A stretch of DNA of 64,000 nt. It comes from Ferirhizobium litorale (GTDB lineage Bacteria; Pseudomonadota; Alphaproteobacteria; Rhizobiales; Rhizobiaceae). The stretch spans positions 310,001-374,000 of the forward strand of contig JALDYZ010000001.1 in NCBI GenBank assembly GCA_030028905.1. The letters are read 5' to 3'. This document shows positions 1 to 8,798 of this stretch, piece by piece; position 1 is the stretch's first letter; the number at the start of each line of letters is the position of its first letter. Both the position numbers and the translations under genes were made by a program. The notes under the pieces were generated by a model. It ran no database searches. It was not told where the DNA came from and saw only the letters and a program-made list of their open reading frames with translations.

Positions 1-905
1 TGGTTGAAGATCTCGACGCGGGCATTGCGTTGCGGCGGGTTCCGGAGCGCCAGTTCGATGCAGCGCACCGAGTCCTGGATATGGATGAAGGCGCGCGTCT
101 GGCCGCCCGTGCCATGGACCGTCAGCGGATATCCGATCGCAGCCTGGATCAGGAAGCGGTTGAGGACGGTGCCGTAGTCGCCGTCATAGTCAAAGCGGTT
201 GATCAGTTGCGGATGGCGCCGCGTCTGCTCGGTGTGGGTTCCCCAGACGATGCCCTGGTGAAGGTCGGTGATCCTCAGGCCATCGTTCTTGGCATAAAAC
301 TGGAAAAGCAGCTGATCCAGGCACTTGGTCATATGGTAGATCGAGCCGGGATTGGCCGGGTAGAGGATCTCCTGGCTGGCCTGGCGACCGTCGGCGGTGT
401 TGATCTGCACCGGCAGATAGCCTTCCGGGATCGCCGCGCCGACGCTGGAATAGCCGTAGACGCCCATGGTGCCCAGATGCACGAGATGGGCATCGAGGTT
501 GAGTTCCACCATGGCGTTCAGCAGGTTGTGGGTGGCGTTGACGTTGTTGTTGACCGTATAGTTCTTGTGCCGATCGCTCTTCATCGAGTATGGCGCGGCG
601 CGCTGCTCGGCGAAGTGGATGATGGCGTCGGGCCGGACCTCGCCGAGCCAGTTCTTGAGCAGTTCGTAGTCGCGGCCGAGATCGATGAGGTGAAAGCGGA
701 TGCGCCGCCCGGTTTCTGCGTGCCAGATGCGGGTGCGCTCCTGGATCGAATCCATCGGCGTCAACGATTGTACGCCGAGTTCGGTGTCGATCCAGCGCCG
801 GGAGAGATTGTCGACGATGTGGACCTCGTGGCCCTGGTCCGACAGATGCAATGCCGTCGGCCAACCAACGAACCCATCCCCACCCATCACGGCAATTTTC
901 ATCAT
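1..905 (-). CDS. sqdB: UDP-sulfoquinovose synthase, C-terminus beyond window
   Basis: NAD-dependent sugar-nucleotide enzyme that converts UDP-glucose and sulfite to UDP-sulfoquinovose, the head-group donor for the sulfolipid SQDG. The reverse-strand translation starts MKIAVMGGDGFVGWPTALHL, a glycine-rich Rossmann motif of the SDR/epimerase type. The active-site stretch YPANPGSIYHMTK carries the YxxxK dyad typical of SqdB. The frame stays open to the window edge (last visible residues RVEIFN), so about 300 residues are seen and the C-terminus is missing. Tandem ATGs begin at 905 and 902. It is divergent from ybgC. The SQD1/SqdB assignment is by motif recall; a different SDR epimerase is the main alternative. 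Confidence 0.85.
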   Translation of the reverse strand, partial: MMKIAVMGGDGFVGWPTALHLSDQGHEVHIVDNLSRRWIDTELGVQSLTPMDSIQERTRIWHAETGRRIRFHLIDLGRDYELLKNWLGEVRPDAIIHFAEQRAAPYSMKSDRHKNYTVNNNVNATHNLLNAMVELNLDAHLVHLGTMGVYGYSSVGAAIPEGYLPVQINTADGRQASQEILYPANPGSIYHMTKCLDQLLFQFYAKNDGLRITDLHQGIVWGTHTEQTRRHPQLINRFDYDGDYGTVLNRFLIQAAIGYPLTVHGTGGQTRAFIHIQDSVRCIELALRNPPQRNARVEIFN

Positions 906-1029
906 GGCGATTCCCTCAGGTTGACCAAGCCGTGAACGTGATAGGTGTTTTATATGACAGTCCTGCAATGCCTTGCCATTTCGCGCGCGGTGTTCCACAG
1001 AGGCGTCAAATCGACGCGGAGAATGAAGG

Positions 1030-1488
1030 ATGACGAGCGCACAGAACTTCCTGGCCGGGATGCTGGCCGGTGACGGCCATCACCTCGTCCAGCGCGTCTA
1101 CTACGAGGACACGGATTTCTCGGGGCTCGTCTATCATGCCCGCTACCTGCATTTCCTCGAGCGCGGCCGGACCGACTACCTGCGCTGCCTCGGCGTCGAG
1201 CAGAGCGCACTGCTCAAGGTCGATGACGAGGGGCTGGTGTTCGTCGTGCATCGCATGGAAATCGACTTCAAAAGCCCGGCGCGCATGGATGACATCCTCG
1301 ACATCCGCACCCGCACCGAAAAGGCGGGTGGCGCAAAGATGGTGCTCGAACAGGAAATCCGCCGCGGCGAGACGCTCCTGATCGCCGCGAAAGTCATCAT
1401 TGCCGTCATCAATGCCACGGGCCGGCCGCGCAGGCTCCCCGATGCGCTGGCTGCCCAGTTCATGGCGCGTGGGCCGCAAGGCGGCTGA
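1030..1488 (+). CDS. ybgC: Tol-Pal system acyl-CoA thioesterase YbgC
   Basis: Hotdog-fold thioesterase of 152 residues, the usual length. The catalytic-region motif YYEDTDFSGLVYHARYLHFLERGR carries the conserved Asp and the Tyr-His of the YbgC/4HBT family. The ATG at 1030 follows GGAG at 1018-1021. It opens the tol-pal cluster, as in most proteobacteria, but about 400 bp separate it from tolQ. Family members hydrolyse short acyl-CoA or acyl-ACP thioesters and are linked to phospholipid metabolism at the inner membrane. The exact substrate cannot be read from the sequence. Confidence 0.9.
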   Translation: MTSAQNFLAGMLAGDGHHLVQRVYYEDTDFSGLVYHARYLHFLERGRTDYLRCLGVEQSALLKVDDEGLVFVVHRMEIDFKSPARMDDILDIRTRTEKAGGAKMVLEQEIRRGETLLIAAKVIIAVINATGRPRRLPDALAAQFMARGPQGG

Positions 1489-1897
1489 CAAGGCGGCGGA
1501 CAGGGGCGAAAGCGTCAGGAATTGATCATTTCCCAACGAAGCGGGGCTTGCGAAGAAAACTATTCTATGAAAGTAGAGTTTTCGTGGCGCGGGACAATGC
1601 GCCGGTTTGAAGCTCCGCCCCTCTTGGGCCAAGTCTCACGCAGATGGACTGCCTCGGCACCTTTCATGGTGAACTGTCAGAGACGGTAACACTCTTTTAA
1701 CCATAGTGGTGTCTTACTTGATTGGTAGGGATTTGTGCGCTGCACGCCTTCCTTTGACCAAATTTGACAGCAAGAAGGCAGACTGGAAGCGTGGGCTTGA
1801 CCAGGTCGTTCAGCGGTAGCTGCCGGACATTTCTTGCAGGATTACTTGGAACCGCCCGGTCACGTGCCGGGCGTTTGGATTCGGGGATTTTATATCT
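1489..1897. other. Intergenic region before tolQ
   Basis: No supported gene in about 410 bases. A 40-codon frame from ATG 1567 has no ribosome site and no recognisable product. TTAACCAT, a CtrA half-site-like octamer, lies at 1697-1704. A strong hairpin (1853-1873) sits just before tolQ. The length suggests tolQ has its own promoter here. Confidence 0.5.
1853..1873 (+). repeat. Perfect hairpin in tolQ leader
   Basis: CGCCCGG (1853-1859), loop TCACGTG, CCGGGCG (1867-1873), ending 24 bases before the tolQ ATG. No T-run follows, so a simple terminator is unlikely. It may shape the 5' leader or bind a protein. Confidence 0.5.
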
Positions 1898-2617
1898 ATG
1901 GAACAGGTTGCATTGGAAGCAGCGACGCACGACGTGAGCCTCTGGGCACTCTTCATGCAGGCCGGCCTGATCGTCAAACTGGTCATGCTCGGTCTGATCG
2001 GAGCGTCTGTCTGGACCTGGGCGATCGTCATCGACAAATACTTGAGCTTTGCCAGGGCCCGCAGGCAGTTCGACCAGTTTGAGCAGATCTTCTGGTCCGG
2101 GCAGTCGCTGGAAGAACTCTACCGCACGCTCTCGGATCGTCAGAACGGTGGCCTGAGCGCCATCTTCGTCTCGGCCATGCGCGAATGGAAGAAGTCGTTC
2201 GAACGCGGCGCCCGCTCGCCGATCGGCCTGCAGATGCGTATCGACCGCGCGATGGACGTCACGCTGGCCCGCGAATCGGAGCATCTCGAAGCCCGCCTCG
2301 GATCGCTGGCGACGATCGGCTCGGCCGGTCCGTTCGTCGGCCTTTTTGGGACCGTCGTCGGTATCATGACTTCGTTCCAGGCGATTGCCGGTTCGAAGTC
2401 CACCAACCTTGCGGTCGTGGCCCCCGGTATCGCCGAAGCGTTGCTGGCAACCGCGATCGGCCTCGTCGCCGCTATTCCCGCAGTCATCGCCTACAACAAG
2501 TTCTCCGCCGATGCCGGCAAGCTTTCGGCACGCATGGAGGGTTTCGCGGACGAATTCTCTGCCATCCTTTCGCGCCAGATCGATGAGAAGCTGCAGCCGC
2601 GCGCTGCCGCCCAGTAG
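1898..2617 (+). CDS. tolQ: Tol-Pal proton channel subunit TolQ
   Basis: Inner-membrane MotA/ExbB/TolQ-type protein of 239 residues. With TolR it forms the proton channel that energises TolA during envelope constriction. Three membrane segments are visible: about residues 17-45, 135-160 and 170-200. The last two carry the [16 protein letters not shown] and [17 protein letters not shown] motifs of the family. tolR follows after 24 bases, so the two are almost surely co-transcribed. TolQ rather than ExbB is supported by the tolR-tolA-tolB-pal order. Confidence 0.96.
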   Translation: MEQVALEAATHDVSLWALFMQAGLIVKLVMLGLIGASVWTWAIVIDKYLSFARARRQFDQFEQIFWSGQSLEELYRTLSDRQNGGLSAIFVSAMREWKKSFERGARSPIGLQMRIDRAMDVTLARESEHLEARLGSLATIGSAGPFVGLFGTVVGIMTSFQAIAGSKSTNLAVVAPGIAEALLATAIGLVAAIPAVIAYNKFSADAGKLSARMEGFADEFSAILSRQIDEKLQPRAAAQ

Positions 2618-2641
2618 TCGGACGGAAATGGAGTAACGCTC

Positions 2642-3091
2642 ATGGGAATGTCTGTTGGAGGCACAAGCGGAGGCGGCGGTCGTCGTCGCCGCGGCGGCAA
2701 GCGCGGGCCGGTCAGCGAGATCAACGTGACGCCGCTCGTCGACGTCATGCTGGTACTGCTCATTATCTTCATGGTGGCGGCACCGATGATGACCGTCGGC
2801 GTGCCGATCGACCTGCCGGAAACCCAGGCCAAGGCAATGAATTCCGATACGCAGCCGATCACCGTTTCGGTCAATCCGGACGGCGCCATCTACCTGCAGG
2901 AAACACCGATCGCGCTTGAGGAAGTCGTTCCGAAGCTGGAAGCGATCGCCACCACCGGCTATGACGAGCGCATCTATGTGCGCGGCGACACCAATGCCGG
3001 GTATGGGACGGTGATGAAGGTCATGGCGCGCATCTCGGCTGCCGGCTTCAAGAACATCGGCCTTGTGACCCTGCAAGAAAAGGAACAGTGA
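2642..3091 (+). CDS. tolR: Tol-Pal channel subunit TolR
   Basis: ExbD/TolR-family protein of 149 residues with one N-terminal membrane helix (about 28-52) and a periplasmic domain. The proton-path aspartate is D34 in [19 protein letters not shown] Gly/Arg-rich cytoplasmic head (residues 6-23) precedes the helix. It lies between tolQ and tolA with short gaps. Its role is to convert proton flow into movement of the complex and to contact TolA and the cell wall. Confidence 0.96.
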   Translation: MGMSVGGTSGGGGRRRRGGKRGPVSEINVTPLVDVMLVLLIIFMVAAPMMTVGVPIDLPETQAKAMNSDTQPITVSVNPDGAIYLQETPIALEEVVPKLEAIATTGYDERIYVRGDTNAGYGTVMKVMARISAAGFKNIGLVTLQEKEQ

Positions 3092-3100
3092 ACCGGCGCT

Positions 3101-4216
3101 ATGAGACGCAGTCTTGCCACATCATTTGTCCTGCACGGTCTCGTTCTCGCGGGCGCGCTGATTACAATCGGCGCGCCGGCGGATTTCGAGGTCGCAGACG
3201 TGGAGTCCCTGCCGGTGGATATCATCCCGGTGGAGTCGATCACGCAGATTCAGCAGGGCGATGAGAAGGCTCCGGTCAAGGAAGCCGCGGCACCGGTGCC
3301 GACAAAGAAGCCGAATATCGTCGAGGGTGCAGAGAACTTCGGGGAAAACGATGTCGACCTGAAGACCCCACCGATGCCGAACCAGCGTCCCAAGGAAGTC
3401 GAAGCCGCGGCTGCCCCAAAGCAGACCGAGAAGCCGCTTCCCAAGCAGGACACCAAGCCGAACGACGTCAAGGAAATCGCCAAGGAAGAGACCGAGACGG
3501 CACCACCGACCGAAGTCGCCAAGGCCGAACCCACCCCAATGCCGGAAGTGACGCCGGAACCGACCCCTGCGCCGCAGGAGGAGGCCGCGCCCGCGGAAGA
3601 ACCGAAGCCCGAGGCCGAGGCCCTGCCGCAAAACGTGCCCGTTCCCGCCGCGAAGCCCAAGGCGCCACCGAAGAAGGCCGAGGAAAAGCCGGTCGAGACC
3701 AAGACGGCGGAGAAGAAGCCCGACGTCTCCAAGGACAAGAAGAAGGCTGACAAGAAGCAGGAAATGGCGACCTCCGCCTCATCCAAGCAGAGCGATTTCA
3801 ACGCTGACGAGATTGCCGCCCTCCTGAACAAGCAGGAGGCCTCCGGCGGCGGGGCGAAGCGTTCCGCCAAGGACGCGGCGCTTGGCGGCAAGAAGACGAC
3901 TGCCGGCTCGAAGCTCAGCCAGAGCGAGATGGACGCTTTGCGCGGCCAGATCCAGAACAACTGGTCGGTCATTCCGGGCATGGCGGATGCCGCGGAGGTT
4001 CGCGTCCAGGTGCGCATGAAGCTTGATGAATCGGGCGCCATCGTCGGCGACCCGGAAGTAACGGCGACCGGTGGCTCGGATGCCGCCCGCGCAGCGCTGG
4101 CCGGCGGCGCTCGCCGTGCGGTGCTGAAATCCTCGCCTTTCAAGAACCTGCCGCCCGAGAAATACGATGCCTGGGGAGAAGTCATCGTCAACTTCGATCC
4201 CAGCGAATTGCTATAA
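3101..4216 (+). CDS. tolA: Tol-Pal energy-transducing protein TolA
   Basis: Inner-membrane-anchored periplasmic rod of 371 residues. A membrane helix occupies about residues 5-27. A long Pro/Glu/Lys/Ala-rich spacer runs to about 225, and the C-terminal TonB/TolA-like domain begins near LSQSEMDALRGQIQNNWSV. It is known to span the periplasm from TolQR to the TolB/Pal complex. The low-complexity spacer gives long meaningless antisense open frames. It starts 9 bases after tolR. Confidence 0.93.
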   Translation: MRRSLATSFVLHGLVLAGALITIGAPADFEVADVESLPVDIIPVESITQIQQGDEKAPVKEAAAPVPTKKPNIVEGAENFGENDVDLKTPPMPNQRPKEVEAAAAPKQTEKPLPKQDTKPNDVKEIAKEETETAPPTEVAKAEPTPMPEVTPEPTPAPQEEAAPAEEPKPEAEALPQNVPVPAAKPKAPPKKAEEKPVETKTAEKKPDVSKDKKKADKKQEMATSASSKQSDFNADEIAALLNKQEASGGGAKRSAKDAALGGKKTTAGSKLSQSEMDALRGQIQNNWSVIPGMADAAEVRVQVRMKLDESGAIVGDPEVTATGGSDAARAALAGGARRAVLKSSPFKNLPPEKYDAWGEVIVNFDPSELL

Positions 4217-4236
4217 TGCTGAAAGGCTAGGCGACT

Positions 4237-5544
4237 ATGAGGAAGTGTTCGTTCATTCGTCTGCTGGTCGTGCTGACGGGTTTGGTGGCAGCCTTTGCCA
4301 CGCCTGCAAGCGCGGTGGTGGAGATCAATATCAACAAGGGGAACGTCGAACCCCTGCCGATTGCTATAACCGACTTTATTTCCGGTGACGATCTGGGAGC
4401 CCAGATTTCGGCGGTGGTCGCCGCCGACCTGCATCGCTCCGGCCTTTTCGCGCCGATCAGCAGGTCTGCCTTCATCGAGAAGATCTCAAATCCGGACCAG
4501 GCGCCTCGCTTCGAGGACTGGAAGGTCATCAATGCACAGGCGCTGGTGACGGGGCGCGTGAGCAAGGAAGGTGATGGTCGGCTCCGTGCCGAGTTCCGCC
4601 TGTGGGACACGTTTGGCGGATCGCAGATGACCGGCCAACAGTTCTACACCCAGCCGGAGAACTGGCGTCGCGTCGCCCACATCATCGCCGACGCGATCTA
4701 TGAAAAGATCACCGGCGAGAAGGGCTATTTCGATACGCGCGTCGTCTTCGTCTCCGAGAGCGGCCCGAAGAACGACCGCAAGCGCCAGTTGGCGATCATG
4801 GACCAGGATGGCTACAACGTCCGCATGCTGACCAATTCGAAGGACATCGTCCTGACGCCGCGCTTCTCGCCGAGCCGGCAGGAAATCACCTACATGTCGT
4901 TCGAGGGCCAGCAGCCGCGAGTCTACCTGCTGCAGCTCGAGACCGGCCAGCGCGAGGTCGTCGGCAATTTCCCGGGCATGACATTTGCTCCTCGGTTCTC
5001 TCCGGACGGCCAGCGGGTGATCATGAGCCTGCAACAGGAAGGCAATGCCAACATCTACACGATGGACCTGCGCTCGCGCACCACGACACGCCTCACCAGC
5101 ACGCCGGCGATCGATACTTCGCCATCCTATTCGCCGGACGGCAACCAGATCGTCTTCGAATCCGACCGCGGCGGCCGCCAGCAGCTCTACATTATGAATG
5201 CGGACGGTTCCGGCCAGCGGCGCATTTCCTTCGGCGACGGCTCCTATTCGACGCCGGTTTGGTCCCCGCGTGGCGACCTCATCGCCTTTACGAAGCAATC
5301 GGGCGGCAAGTTTTCTATCGGCGTGATGAAGACCGACGGTTCGGGCGAACGCATCCTGACCACCGGTTTCCACAACGAAGGCCCCACCTGGGCGCCGAAC
5401 GGCCGGGTGCTGATGTTCTTCCGCCAGAATGCCGGTGCCGGCGGACCCCAGCTCTATTCGATCGATCTGACGGGCTACAACGAGCAACTGGTCAAGACGC
5501 CGACCTATGCTTCGGACCCGGCCTGGTCACCCCTTCTCGAGTAG
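4237..5544 (+). CDS. tolB: Tol-Pal periplasmic beta-propeller TolB
   Basis: Secreted protein of 435 residues with a signal peptide ending near ATPASA (about residue 26), an N-terminal alpha/beta domain, and a C-terminal propeller with repeated [24 protein letters not shown] and PTWAPNGR blades. It binds Pal and is released by the TolA C-terminal domain. It begins 21 bases after tolA. The blade repeats make the assignment secure. Confidence 0.96.
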   Translation: MRKCSFIRLLVVLTGLVAAFATPASAVVEININKGNVEPLPIAITDFISGDDLGAQISAVVAADLHRSGLFAPISRSAFIEKISNPDQAPRFEDWKVINAQALVTGRVSKEGDGRLRAEFRLWDTFGGSQMTGQQFYTQPENWRRVAHIIADAIYEKITGEKGYFDTRVVFVSESGPKNDRKRQLAIMDQDGYNVRMLTNSKDIVLTPRFSPSRQEITYMSFEGQQPRVYLLQLETGQREVVGNFPGMTFAPRFSPDGQRVIMSLQQEGNANIYTMDLRSRTTTRLTSTPAIDTSPSYSPDGNQIVFESDRGGRQQLYIMNADGSGQRRISFGDGSYSTPVWSPRGDLIAFTKQSGGKFSIGVMKTDGSGERILTTGFHNEGPTWAPNGRVLMFFRQNAGAGGPQLYSIDLTGYNEQLVKTPTYASDPAWSPLLE

Positions 5545-5640
5545 GCGCGCAAGAGCGCGCCTCCTTACCCGCCGCGATCGCCACTGACTGAGGGATTCCT
5601 AAAATTGGCGATTTGTTAACCAAGTTCGTTGTAAGCCAAT

Positions 5641-5656
5641 TAACCGAGAATGGTTA
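5641..5656 (+). promoter_or_regulatory. Inverted repeat upstream of pal
   Basis: TAACC (5641-5645), six-base spacer GAGAAT, GGTTA (5652-5656), about 45 bases before the pal start. A second TTAACC lies at 5616-5621. The 154-base tolB-pal gap probably carries a separate pal promoter. The bound factor is unknown; this is not an exact TTAA-N7-TTAA box. Confidence 0.35.
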
Positions 5657-5698
5657 GAGTTCGGCAACTCTAAATCAAATAGCAAGGAGAGACCGGCG

Positions 5699-6226
5699 AT
5701 GAGCCGAATTGACAGCGTGGCGTCGAGCCGCATGCAGAATATTGCCCGTAATCCTGTCGTTCTCGCGCTGGCGATGACACTTGCCCTGGCAGGTTGCGCG
5801 TCGAAGAAGAACCTTCCCAACAGTGCAGGCGAACTCGGCCTTGGTGGTTCGGCGACCCCGGGATCGACGCAGGACTTTACCGTCAATGTCGGTGACCGCA
5901 TCTTCTTCGATACCGATTCGACCTCGATCCGCGCCGATGCCGCCCAGACGCTCGACCGTCAGGCCCAGTGGCTGCAGCGTTACAGCAACTACCCGATCAC
6001 GATCGAAGGCCATGCCGACGAGCGCGGCACCCGCGAGTATAACCTGGCGCTGGGTGCACGTCGTGCGGCCGCCACGAAGGAATACCTAGCCTCGCGCGGC
6101 ATTCCGGCCAGCCGGATGAAGACGATCTCCTACGGCAAGGAACGCCCGGTCGCCGTCTGCGACGACATTTCCTGCTGGTCGCAGAACCGTCGCGCCGTTA
6201 CCGTGCTCGGCGGAGCCGGCATGTAG
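5699..6226 (+). CDS. pal: Peptidoglycan-associated lipoprotein Pal
   Basis: Outer-membrane lipoprotein of 175 residues. The lipobox LAGC places the lipidated cysteine at C33. The C-terminal OmpA-like domain has FDTDSTSIRADAAQTL and EGHADERGTREYNLALGARR, which bind diaminopimelate in peptidoglycan. Pal anchors the outer membrane to the wall and is the final target of TolA/TolB. An RBS (AAGGAGAG) precedes the ATG. A strong terminator follows. Confidence 0.96.
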   Translation: MSRIDSVASSRMQNIARNPVVLALAMTLALAGCASKKNLPNSAGELGLGGSATPGSTQDFTVNVGDRIFFDTDSTSIRADAAQTLDRQAQWLQRYSNYPITIEGHADERGTREYNLALGARRAAATKEYLASRGIPASRMKTISYGKERPVAVCDDISCWSQNRRAVTVLGGAGM

Positions 6227-6255
6227 TCTGCGGGCTTCCGCAGTCTAAAGGATTG

Positions 6256-6286
6256 GAAGGCGGCTGTGGGCCGCCTTCTGCTTTTT
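6256..6286 (+). terminator. Terminator after pal
   Basis: Perfect 9-bp stem GAAGGCGGC / GCCGCCTTC (6256-6264 and 6270-6278) with a five-base loop, then CTGCTTTTT. It separates pal from cpoB. Confidence 0.8.
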
Positions 6287-6384
6287 CACCACACTTTGGC
6301 CGAACTCCGTTGCTTTTTGGCAGCAATTGGCAAAATCTCCTGTTCGCCAAAGGGCGCAACGTTTCAAAAGACAGGACGAACGAT

Positions 6385-7338
6385 ATGAGGAAATTCGTCG
6401 CGGCAGGAGTGCTCGGACTGGCGGCCTTGACCGGCTGGCAGGTACCGGCATTTTCCACGCCGCTCATGGTGCCGGCCATGCCGGCGAAGGTACACGCGGC
6501 GTCCGGCAGCGAAAGTTTGCCGCTGGTGTTGGTGCAGAGCGGCGACGCGACGATGCGCGTCCAACAGCTCGAGGAAGAGCTCCGCAGTCTGAACGGCCGG
6601 ATCGAGGAAATGAGCTTCCAACTGCTGCAGATGCAGGAGTTGATCCGCAAAACCCAGGAAGACAACGAATTCCGTTTTCAGGAACTGGAAAAGGGTGGAG
6701 GCAAGAAAAGCGGCGCTCTTGAACGCCCGGCGGACAACGGCCAGGACGACGTAGCCCGAATCATCGATACGCCGTCGGACGACAGTCCGGCGGATTCCGG
6801 CCAGGCGGCCGGCTCGAACCTCGGCAAGCCTGACGCGACGCTCGGTTCGATCGAACTGGATGCCAGCGGCAACCCCGTCGGGGCGACGATCAATCCGGAT
6901 GCCAACAACGGTTCGGGTCCCGCGCCGAGTGCCGGGCAGGCGACAGCTTCGCTGGGTAGCGAGAACGAGTCCTACCAGGCAGCCTACGGCCATGTGCTGT
7001 CGGGTGACTACGGCATTGCCGAGCAGGAGTTCCGCGACTATCTCGCCGCCTATCCGGGCAGCGCAAAAGCGGCCGATGCCAATTTCTGGCTCGGTGAGGC
7101 CCAGTACTCGCAGGGCAAATTCAACGAGGCGGCCAAGACCTTCCTCGATGCCCACCAGGCCTATAGCAAGTCCGCCAAGGCTCCCGAAATGCTGCTCAAG
7201 CTCGGCATGTCGCTCGCCGCTCTCGACAACAAGGATACCGCCTGCGCCACGCTGCGGGAAGTGTCCAAGCGCTATCCCAAGGCATCCCGTGCCGTGATCA
7301 GCAAGGTCGCCAGCGAGCAGAAGCGTCTGGCCTGCTGA
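6385..7338 (+). CDS. cpoB: Cell division coordinator CpoB (YbgF)
   Basis: Periplasmic protein of 317 residues starting at ATG 6385 with signal peptide MRKFVAAGVLGLAALTG. An upstream in-frame start would add a non-signal extension and overlap the pal terminator. Residues about 50-100 form a heptad-rich coiled coil (VQQLEEELRSLNGRIEEM). The C-terminal third has TPR repeats such as GDYGIAEQEFRDYLAAYPGS and GKFNEAAKTFLDAHQAY. In E. coli CpoB links Tol-Pal constriction to septal wall synthesis. tilS starts 22 bases downstream. Confidence 0.92.
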   Translation: MRKFVAAGVLGLAALTGWQVPAFSTPLMVPAMPAKVHAASGSESLPLVLVQSGDATMRVQQLEEELRSLNGRIEEMSFQLLQMQELIRKTQEDNEFRFQELEKGGGKKSGALERPADNGQDDVARIIDTPSDDSPADSGQAAGSNLGKPDATLGSIELDASGNPVGATINPDANNGSGPAPSAGQATASLGSENESYQAAYGHVLSGDYGIAEQEFRDYLAAYPGSAKAADANFWLGEAQYSQGKFNEAAKTFLDAHQAYSKSAKAPEMLLKLGMSLAALDNKDTACATLREVSKRYPKASRAVISKVASEQKRLAC

Positions 7339-7359
7339 CGCCATGGGCGGCAACCCCAA

Positions 7360-8685
7360 GTGAATTCCACCATTTCCCCGATCGATGCAGCCCATCGTTT
7401 CCTGGCATCTCTGAAACAGCCGGCGCGGCTCGTCATCGCGGTCTCGGGCGGAAGTGACTCCACCGGATTGCTCCTCGCCCTCAAGCAGGCGGCGCCTTTC
7501 AACCCCCATATCGCTCTCCTTGCCGCCACCATCGACCACCGGCTTCGCCGCGAATCCGCCGACGAGAGCCGAAAAGTCGCAGCCCTTTGCGCAGAGCTTG
7601 GCATCCCCCACTACGCCCGCGCCTGGGAAGGCGACAAACCGGAAACGGGAATTTCCGCCGCATCCCGCGACGCTCGCTACCGGCTGCTCCTCGAAATCGC
7701 GGATGAGGTCCGGGCCGATGCCATCGCGACCGCCCACACGCTGGACGATCAGCAGGAAACCATCGCCATGCGTGCGATCCGCAGCCGTTCGATGGAAAGC
7801 CCCGGTCTTGCCGGGATGGCGCCGGCCGTCCTTCTCGACCGGCGCGTCTGGCTTTTTCGCCCGCTGATTTCCTGCCGGCGAGCCGACATCCGCGCCTACC
7901 TGCACGCGCAGGGCCAGGGATGGATCGACGATCCGAGCAACGACAACCCCGCCTATGAGCGCGTCCGCACCCGGCTGGCGCTTGCCGTGGGGCAAGAGGC
8001 ACGACATCTGGCGGACTGGCAGGCAGTTGCGGAGAGACGAAGGTCGCTTTCTAATGCGGCCGGCGAGCTCCTCAAGCGGCACGCAACCGTGCATCATGCG
8101 GTCCTTGCGGCACTTTCGCCCGACGCCCTGGATGCCGAGCGCGAAGTGTTGCGCCACGCACTATCCACCATCATCGCCGTTCTCGGTGGCCGTCCGCATG
8201 TCCCCGGCAGCGATCGCATGGATCGGGTGATGGACTTCCTTGCCAGCGGCGAGCCTGGCCGCATGACTGCCGGCCGGGTGCTGGTCGATCGCCGCCGCAC
8301 CGGTCTCTACCTCCTGCGCGAGAGCCGCGATATTTTGCCGCTACGACTGGAAAGCGGAGGGCGAGGGATTTTCGATGGCCGCTTCGCGGTGTTCCTCGAT
8401 CCGGGTGCTGGACCCGGCATCGTTGCCAGCGGTTCGGTGCGCAAGTCCGAGGTGCCGCCGGGGTACGGGGACGTGCCATCGGCGATTGCCCGCTCGGCCA
8501 ATCGGTTGCTGCCCCAAATCACGGACTTGGAAAGCGGGGCCGATCTCGCGGGAGCGGCAACCATCGTTCCGGCTCTTGCGCCCTATGACCGGTTCCTGCC
8601 GATTTTTGATCTTGCACTGGCCGACTGCATCGCCGCGCTCTTCGGCCGCCAGCCGTTTGTGCCTCTGCCGCTGCAATTGCATTGA
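7360..8685 (+). CDS. tilS: tRNA(Ile)-lysidine synthase TilS
   Basis: N-type ATP pyrophosphatase of 441 residues that makes lysidine at C34 of the CAU isoleucine tRNA, giving it AUA specificity. The P-loop SGGSDS lies near residues 28-33, followed by TIDHRLR and HTLDDQQET. The start is GTG 7360, giving [14 protein letters not shown]. It follows cpoB closely and is probably co-transcribed. A tRNA with CAT anticodon lies at 29656; if that is elongator Met it is not a TilS substrate. Confidence 0.93.
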   Translation: MNSTISPIDAAHRFLASLKQPARLVIAVSGGSDSTGLLLALKQAAPFNPHIALLAATIDHRLRRESADESRKVAALCAELGIPHYARAWEGDKPETGISAASRDARYRLLLEIADEVRADAIATAHTLDDQQETIAMRAIRSRSMESPGLAGMAPAVLLDRRVWLFRPLISCRRADIRAYLHAQGQGWIDDPSNDNPAYERVRTRLALAVGQEARHLADWQAVAERRRSLSNAAGELLKRHATVHHAVLAALSPDALDAEREVLRHALSTIIAVLGGRPHVPGSDRMDRVMDFLASGEPGRMTAGRVLVDRRRTGLYLLRESRDILPLRLESGGRGIFDGRFAVFLDPGAGPGIVASGSVRKSEVPPGYGDVPSAIARSANRLLPQITDLESGADLAGAATIVPALAPYDRFLPIFDLALADCIAALFGRQPFVPLPLQLH

Positions 8686-8714
8686 CGGAAAAGATATATT
8701 GGCCCGCAGTCCGC

Positions 8715-8743
8715 CTTGGCAAGATCGTCCCGCAACCCTATGT
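8715..8743 (+). promoter_or_regulatory. Probable ftsH promoter
   Basis: CTTGGC (8715-8720), 17 bases, CTATGT (8738-8743). It matches the rhizobial housekeeping form CTTGAC-N17-CTATAT with one mismatch per hexamer and ends 55 bases before the ftsH ATG. Confidence 0.55.
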
Positions 8744-8798
8744 TAGAGGGCAAGTCCAGCGGCTCGCGGATGCGGGCCGTATCATACCGGGGAGTTCA

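Noticed and set aside
1567..1689. 40-codon frame between ybgC and tolQ
   Set aside because: No ribosome site and no recognisable feature.
3250..4434. Minus-strand frame opposite tolA
   Set aside because: It is produced by the low-complexity TolA spacer; its Ser/Ala/Gly-rich translation has no family features.
6364..8157. Long minus-strand frame (about 600 codons) across cpoB and tilS
   Set aside because: It is antisense to two well-supported genes and shows no recognisable domain.
8682..8798. N-terminal extension of ftsH from a TTG overlapping tilS
   Set aside because: The extension covers the probable promoter and precedes the normal FtsH membrane start; ATG 8799 has a good ribosome site.
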